A stretch of 64,000 nt of DNA from Ekhidna lutea (GTDB lineage Bacteria > Bacteroidota > Bacteroidia > Cytophagales > Cyclobacteriaceae), in NCBI RefSeq assembly GCF_900188325.1, contig NZ_FZPD01000004.1:502501-566500 (forward strand). The letters are read 5' to 3'. The position numbers and the translations under genes are program-made. Positions 60,596-64,000 of this stretch are shown one piece after another (positions within the stretch are counted from its first letter, which is position 1; each line of letters begins with the position of its first letter). Below the pieces are notes generated by a model. It saw only the letters and a program-made list of their open reading frames with translations, was not told where the DNA came from and did not search any database.

Positions 60596-62434
60596 ATGTG
60601 TGGAATAGTAGGATACCTAGGAAAGAAAGAAGCTTATCCAATTTTAATAAATGGTCTTAGGCGACTTGAGTATCGAGGTTATGATAGTGCCGGTGTTGCA
60701 CTTATGGAGGGTGATGACTTGGTAGTTCGTAAAAAAGAAGGGAAAGTCAAAGAGCTTGAAGGAATGAGTTCCGAAGAAACCTTTAAAAGTATCATCGGTA
60801 TTGGCCATACCCGATGGGCAACTCATGGAGCACCAAATGATGCAAACGCTCACCCCCATCTTTCAAATAGCGGAAATCTGGCATTGATCCATAATGGGAT
60901 TATTGAAAATTATGGAGCACTAAAGGAAGACCTTAAACACAGAGGATATTCATTCAAAAGTGATACAGATACAGAGGTTTTTGTCAACTTCATTGAAGAT
61001 ATAAAGACAAGCGAAAATCTATCTCTTGAAGATGCCTTAAGAGTTGCTCTCTCTAAAGTTGTAGGAGCATACGCAATTGCGATTATCTCCAAAGAAAATC
61101 CAAACAAATTAGTTGCTGCTCGCAAAGGCAGCCCGCTCGTTATTGGCTTAGGCAAAGATGAGTTTTTCGTTGCTTCGGATGCAACACCAATTATTGAACA
61201 CACCAATGAAGTCATCTACTTAAAAGATGAGGAGATTGCCGTAATGGAAAATGGAGAATACTCCATAAAAGATGCAAAAGATATACCTCAGACTCCTTAT
61301 ATCCAGACGCTTGAGATGGAGTTGGAGGCAATCGAAAAAAGTGGGCATGATCACTTTATGCATAAGGAGATATTCGAACAACCAATATCGATAGCCGATT
61401 GCATGCGAGGAAGACTCAATGCTGAAAAAGGGGAATTAACTCTGGGTGGGATACGAAACTATGCGAAAGCCCTTGAAAATGCCGAGCGAATAATAATCAT
61501 TGCTTGCGGGACATCATGGCATGCTGGTCTAGTGGCCGAGTACGTGTTTGAAGACCTGTGTCGAATCCCGGTAGAGGTTGAGTACGCTTCAGAATTCAGG
61601 TATAGAAATCCGGTAATAAAAGAAGGTGATATTGTTATCGCGATCTCACAATCTGGTGAAACAGCTGACACCTTAGCTGCCATTGAACTTGCTAAAAGTA
61701 AGGGTGCAATTGTACTCGGTGTAGTGAATACTGTGGGATCATCCATTTCAAGAGTGTCACATGAAGGCGCATATCTTCATGCAGGACCTGAAATTGGTGT
61801 TGCGTCCACAAAGGCATTTACTGCACAACTGACGGTTCTGTATATGATTGCGTTGAAAGCTGCTTTCAATAAAGGAACCATTGCGGAAAATAGATTTAGA
61901 GAGCATTTAAGAGAACTAAGCTTAATTCCAGCAAAGGTTGAAAAAGCACTTAAGACTAATGATAAAATCGAAGAAATATCCGATCTCTTTAAAAATGCAA
62001 GCAACTTCCTTTATTTAGGACGTGGATATAATTTCCCTGTTGCGTTGGAAGGCGCTCTAAAACTCAAAGAAATCTCATACATCCATGCTGAAGGCTATCC
62101 TGCTGCTGAAATGAAGCATGGACCTATTGCGCTTATTGATGAAAATATGCCTGTGGTAGTGATTGCAACCAGAGATAGTAGCTATGACAAGGTCGTATCA
62201 AACATTCAAGAGGTAAAAGCCAGAAAAGGAGTTGTAATTGCGATTGTAACTGAGGGAGACTCACTTATCCCAGGAATGGCAGACTTCACAATCGAAGTGC
62301 CAGCCACTCATGAGTCATTAATGCCTCTTGTTTCCGTTATTCCATTGCAACTATTGAGCTATCACATAGCTGTAATGCGTGGAGCCAACGTTGATCAACC
62401 CAGGAATTTGGCAAAATCCGTCACTGTAGAATAA
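60596..62434 (+). CDS. glmS: glutamine-fructose-6-phosphate aminotransferase
   Basis: This 612-residue enzyme makes glucosamine-6-phosphate for cell-wall and LPS synthesis. Cys2 (MCGIVGYLG) is the glutaminase nucleophile. GHTRWATHG and two SIS domains (SQSGETADT; EGALKLKEISYIHAEGYPAAEMKHG) are intact, as is the C-terminal DQPRNLAKSVTVE. No glmS ribozyme is visible: the 16-bp spacer to DUF4270 is too short. RidA follows 9 bp later. Confidence 0.98.
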   Translation: MCGIVGYLGKKEAYPILINGLRRLEYRGYDSAGVALMEGDDLVVRKKEGKVKELEGMSSEETFKSIIGIGHTRWATHGAPNDANAHPHLSNSGNLALIHNGIIENYGALKEDLKHRGYSFKSDTDTEVFVNFIEDIKTSENLSLEDALRVALSKVVGAYAIAIISKENPNKLVAARKGSPLVIGLGKDEFFVASDATPIIEHTNEVIYLKDEEIAVMENGEYSIKDAKDIPQTPYIQTLEMELEAIEKSGHDHFMHKEIFEQPISIADCMRGRLNAEKGELTLGGIRNYAKALENAERIIIIACGTSWHAGLVAEYVFEDLCRIPVEVEYASEFRYRNPVIKEGDIVIAISQSGETADTLAAIELAKSKGAIVLGVVNTVGSSISRVSHEGAYLHAGPEIGVASTKAFTAQLTVLYMIALKAAFNKGTIAENRFREHLRELSLIPAKVEKALKTNDKIEEISDLFKNASNFLYLGRGYNFPVALEGALKLKEISYIHAEGYPAAEMKHGPIALIDENMPVVVIATRDSSYDKVVSNIQEVKARKGVVIAIVTEGDSLIPGMADFTIEVPATHESLMPLVSVIPLQLLSYHIAVMRGANVDQPRNLAKSVTVE

Positions 62435-62443
62435 CTTTCAGGT

Positions 62444-62821
62444 ATGAAGGAGATTATCAACTCACCAAAGGCACCAGCGCCTATCGGACCATATTCCCAA
62501 GCAATTAAATCTGGAAATACACTTTATGTTTCAGGTCAAATTCCAATTGATGAATCAAATGGATCATTGGTTGAAGGATCAATAGAAGAGGAGACTGAGC
62601 AGGTTATGAAGAACCTTGGGTATATTCTTGAAGAAGCCGGACTTACCTTTGAACATGTACTCAAATGCTCCATTTTCGTCTCTAGTATGGATAATTTTGG
62701 ACGGATCAACGAAGTATACGGAAAATACTTCCAGAACAACCCTCCTGCCAGAGAGACGGTAGAAGTGAGCAAACTACCTAAGGGAGTGAACGTAGAGATC
62801 TCCTGCATTGCAACATTTTAA
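62444..62821 (+). CDS. RidA family reactive-intermediate deaminase
   Basis: This is a 125-residue RidA protein that hydrolyses reactive enamine/imine intermediates. Family residues are visible (GPYSQAIKSGNTLYVSGQIP, PARETVEVSKLP with the key Arg). It follows glmS by 9 bp and is likely co-transcribed. It protects PLP-dependent metabolism. Confidence 0.95.
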   Translation: MKEIINSPKAPAPIGPYSQAIKSGNTLYVSGQIPIDESNGSLVEGSIEEETEQVMKNLGYILEEAGLTFEHVLKCSIFVSSMDNFGRINEVYGKYFQNNPPARETVEVSKLPKGVNVEISCIATF

Positions 62822-62862
62822 GGAATAAAAGCCCAAACCTTAACTTTCCATTTTCTGATTCT

Positions 62863-62870
62863 TATTTTTG
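62863..62870 (+). promoter_or_regulatory. -7 promoter box for gltX
   Basis: TATTTTTG matches TAnnTTTG and is followed by CGCTCC, identical to the bases after the rpsP box. It lies 21 bp before the start codon. Confidence 0.55.
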
Positions 62871-62891
62871 CGCTCCAATCAGAACGCATAT

Positions 62892-64000
62892 ATGGATAAC
62901 GTAAGAGTCAGGTTTGCACCAAGTCCCACAGGTGGGTTACATATCGGGGGAGTAAGAACTGCCCTTTTCAACTATCTCTTTGCCAAAAAACACAATGGTA
63001 CTTTTATTTTAAGAATAGAGGATACAGATCAGACTCGATCTGTTGAAGGAGCGGAAGAGTACATAAAAAATACACTCGATTGGTGTGGGATCAATCCCGA
63101 AGAAGGGCCTGATCAAGGAGGGGAATATGGCCCCTATCGACAGTCTGATAGAAAAAACATTTATAAACAATATGCAGAGAAGCTGATTGCGGACGGGAAC
63201 GCCTACTATGCATTTGACACCCCGGAGGAATTAGAAGCGATGCGTGAGCGACTGAAGGAATCTCGCGTAGTAAACCCACAATACGACACAGTCACCCGAA
63301 CCACCATGAAAAACTCGCTTACGCTTTCGGAAGAAGAAGTGAAGCGTAGAATTGACAATGGTGATCCTTATGTCATTAGAATCAAAATTCCTAAAAAGGA
63401 AGAAGTTCGCCTAAATGATATGGTGAGAGGATGGGTGATGGTCCATACGGAAGTTTTGGATGATAAAGTGCTGATGAAGTCTGATGGGATGCCAACCTAT
63501 CACCTTGCTAACATTGTGGATGATCACTTGATGAAAATCACACATGTGATCCGTGGGGAGGAATGGCTACCGTCTGCACCTCTTCATGTTCTTTTGTATC
63601 AGTTTTTGGGCTGGGAGGATGAAATGCCACAGTTTGCCCACCTTCCACTCATACTCAAACCGGATGGGAATGGTAAGCTTAGCAAGAGAGCAGCAGATAA
63701 AGCCGGGTTCCCAATTTTCCCATTGAACTGGAAAGACCCGGGAAGCAATGAAGTTTCAGTTGGCTTCAAAGAGACTGGTTTTTTGCCGGAAGCCATGGTT
63801 AACTTTCTGGCTTTTCTTGGATGGAACCCTGGTACTGAACAAGAAATTTTCTCTTTAGAGGAGCTGGTTAAAGAATTCTCAGATCAGCGAATCAATAAAG
63901 CCGGAACCAAGTTTGACTTTGACAAAGCTAAGTGGTTCAACCAGCAGTACATTAAGGCAAGACCATCAGAGGATTTTGTTAGTGGACTTATCGAAGATTT
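62892..64000 (+). CDS. gltX: glutamate-tRNA ligase (partial, runs past window end)
   Basis: The frame begins at ATG 62892 and stays open for 369 codons to the window edge without a stop. The class I HIGH motif is HIGG ([15 protein letters not shown]) and the KMSKS motif is [25 protein letters not shown] and the anticodon-domain start ([14 protein letters not shown]) are present. About 130 residues should lie beyond the window. It charges tRNA-Glu (and perhaps tRNA-Gln if the organism uses amidotransferase). Confidence 0.97.
   Translation, partial: MDNVRVRFAPSPTGGLHIGGVRTALFNYLFAKKHNGTFILRIEDTDQTRSVEGAEEYIKNTLDWCGINPEEGPDQGGEYGPYRQSDRKNIYKQYAEKLIADGNAYYAFDTPEELEAMRERLKESRVVNPQYDTVTRTTMKNSLTLSEEEVKRRIDNGDPYVIRIKIPKKEEVRLNDMVRGWVMVHTEVLDDKVLMKSDGMPTYHLANIVDDHLMKITHVIRGEEWLPSAPLHVLLYQFLGWEDEMPQFAHLPLILKPDGNGKLSKRAADKAGFPIFPLNWKDPGSNEVSVGFKETGFLPEAMVNFLAFLGWNPGTEQEIFSLEELVKEFSDQRINKAGTKFDFDKAKWFNQQYIKARPSEDFVSGLIED

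Noticed and set aside
1-64000. tRNA or rRNA genes
   Set aside because: I saw no GTTCRANNC-type T-loop with a matching acceptor stem in the intergenic regions, and no rRNA sequence. A tRNAscan run would settle this.

Overview
The window looks like chromosome from a member of the Bacteroidota, most likely a free-living gliding/marine Cytophagales-type bacterium. The main evidence is a protein with a type IX secretion C-terminal sorting domain (11323-15105), TAnnTTTG-type -7 promoter boxes in front of rpsP, rplS, secA, gltX and others, an alpha/beta-fused branched-chain 2-oxoacid dehydrogenase E1, a DUF4270 lipoprotein beside a lone GT5 domain, and a lack of Shine-Dalgarno sites. The genus assignment is inference. 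No rRNA, tRNA, CRISPR array, prophage or complete insertion sequence was seen.

Layout. 28-2649 (minus): a lipoprotein, a polytopic membrane protein, a histidine kinase and a LuxR-type regulator, apparently one operon. 2700-3960: an unusual stretch with two unrelated small-protein genes. Each has the same kind of 5' leader block and its own terminator, and a third, gene-less leader remnant follows. 3982-8969: crotonase, alpha/beta hydrolase, fused branched-chain E1 and hypotheticals. 9009-10010: a REP-associated tyrosine transposase with three REP-like hairpins and a 378-bp tandem duplication. 10136-15105: two large secreted proteins. 15188-17532: a membrane LytTR regulator and two downstream genes, with LytTR-like direct repeats between them. 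17575-21066 (minus): a Tat-exported aminotransferase-like protein, an HTH-phosphoribosyltransferase fusion and a DUF885 lipoprotein. 21144-26891: small accessory genes including a YafY/GyrI/VOC/DUF1801 group. 27031-28779: a TPR histidine kinase.

28783-34551 (minus) is the complete 2-oxoglutarate dehydrogenase set (sucA, sucB, lpd); its Lpd may also serve the branched-chain E1 at 6189. 34847-40179 carries translation genes (rpsP, rimM, trmD, rplS) interrupted by a second TPR kinase/LuxR regulator pair. 40683-46561 holds dapF, secA, a SPOR-like lipoprotein and an M20 amidohydrolase. 46562-50843 looks like a phosphate-uptake locus: a phosphate-type porin divergent from two Na/Pi cotransporters, with a PHO-box-like repeat at the promoter.

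50867-55985 holds small membrane proteins, an AraC regulator, an acyl-CoA dehydrogenase, a lipoprotein and a YugP-like metallopeptidase whose 3' end is partly duplicated. 56082-58285 (minus) holds panC, panD and a flippase-like membrane protein. 58398-64000 holds the lone GT5 domain, DUF4270, glmS, RidA and the start of gltX, which runs off the window.

The most unusual material is (i) the triple leader/operator cassette at 2749-3956, (ii) the RAYT/REP duplication at 9009-10010, (iii) LytTR-type repeats spaced exactly 21 bp at 15976-16006, (iv) the PHO-box-like element at 47901-47934, and (v) the HTH-phosphoribosyltransferase regulator with a palindrome at its own start codon.
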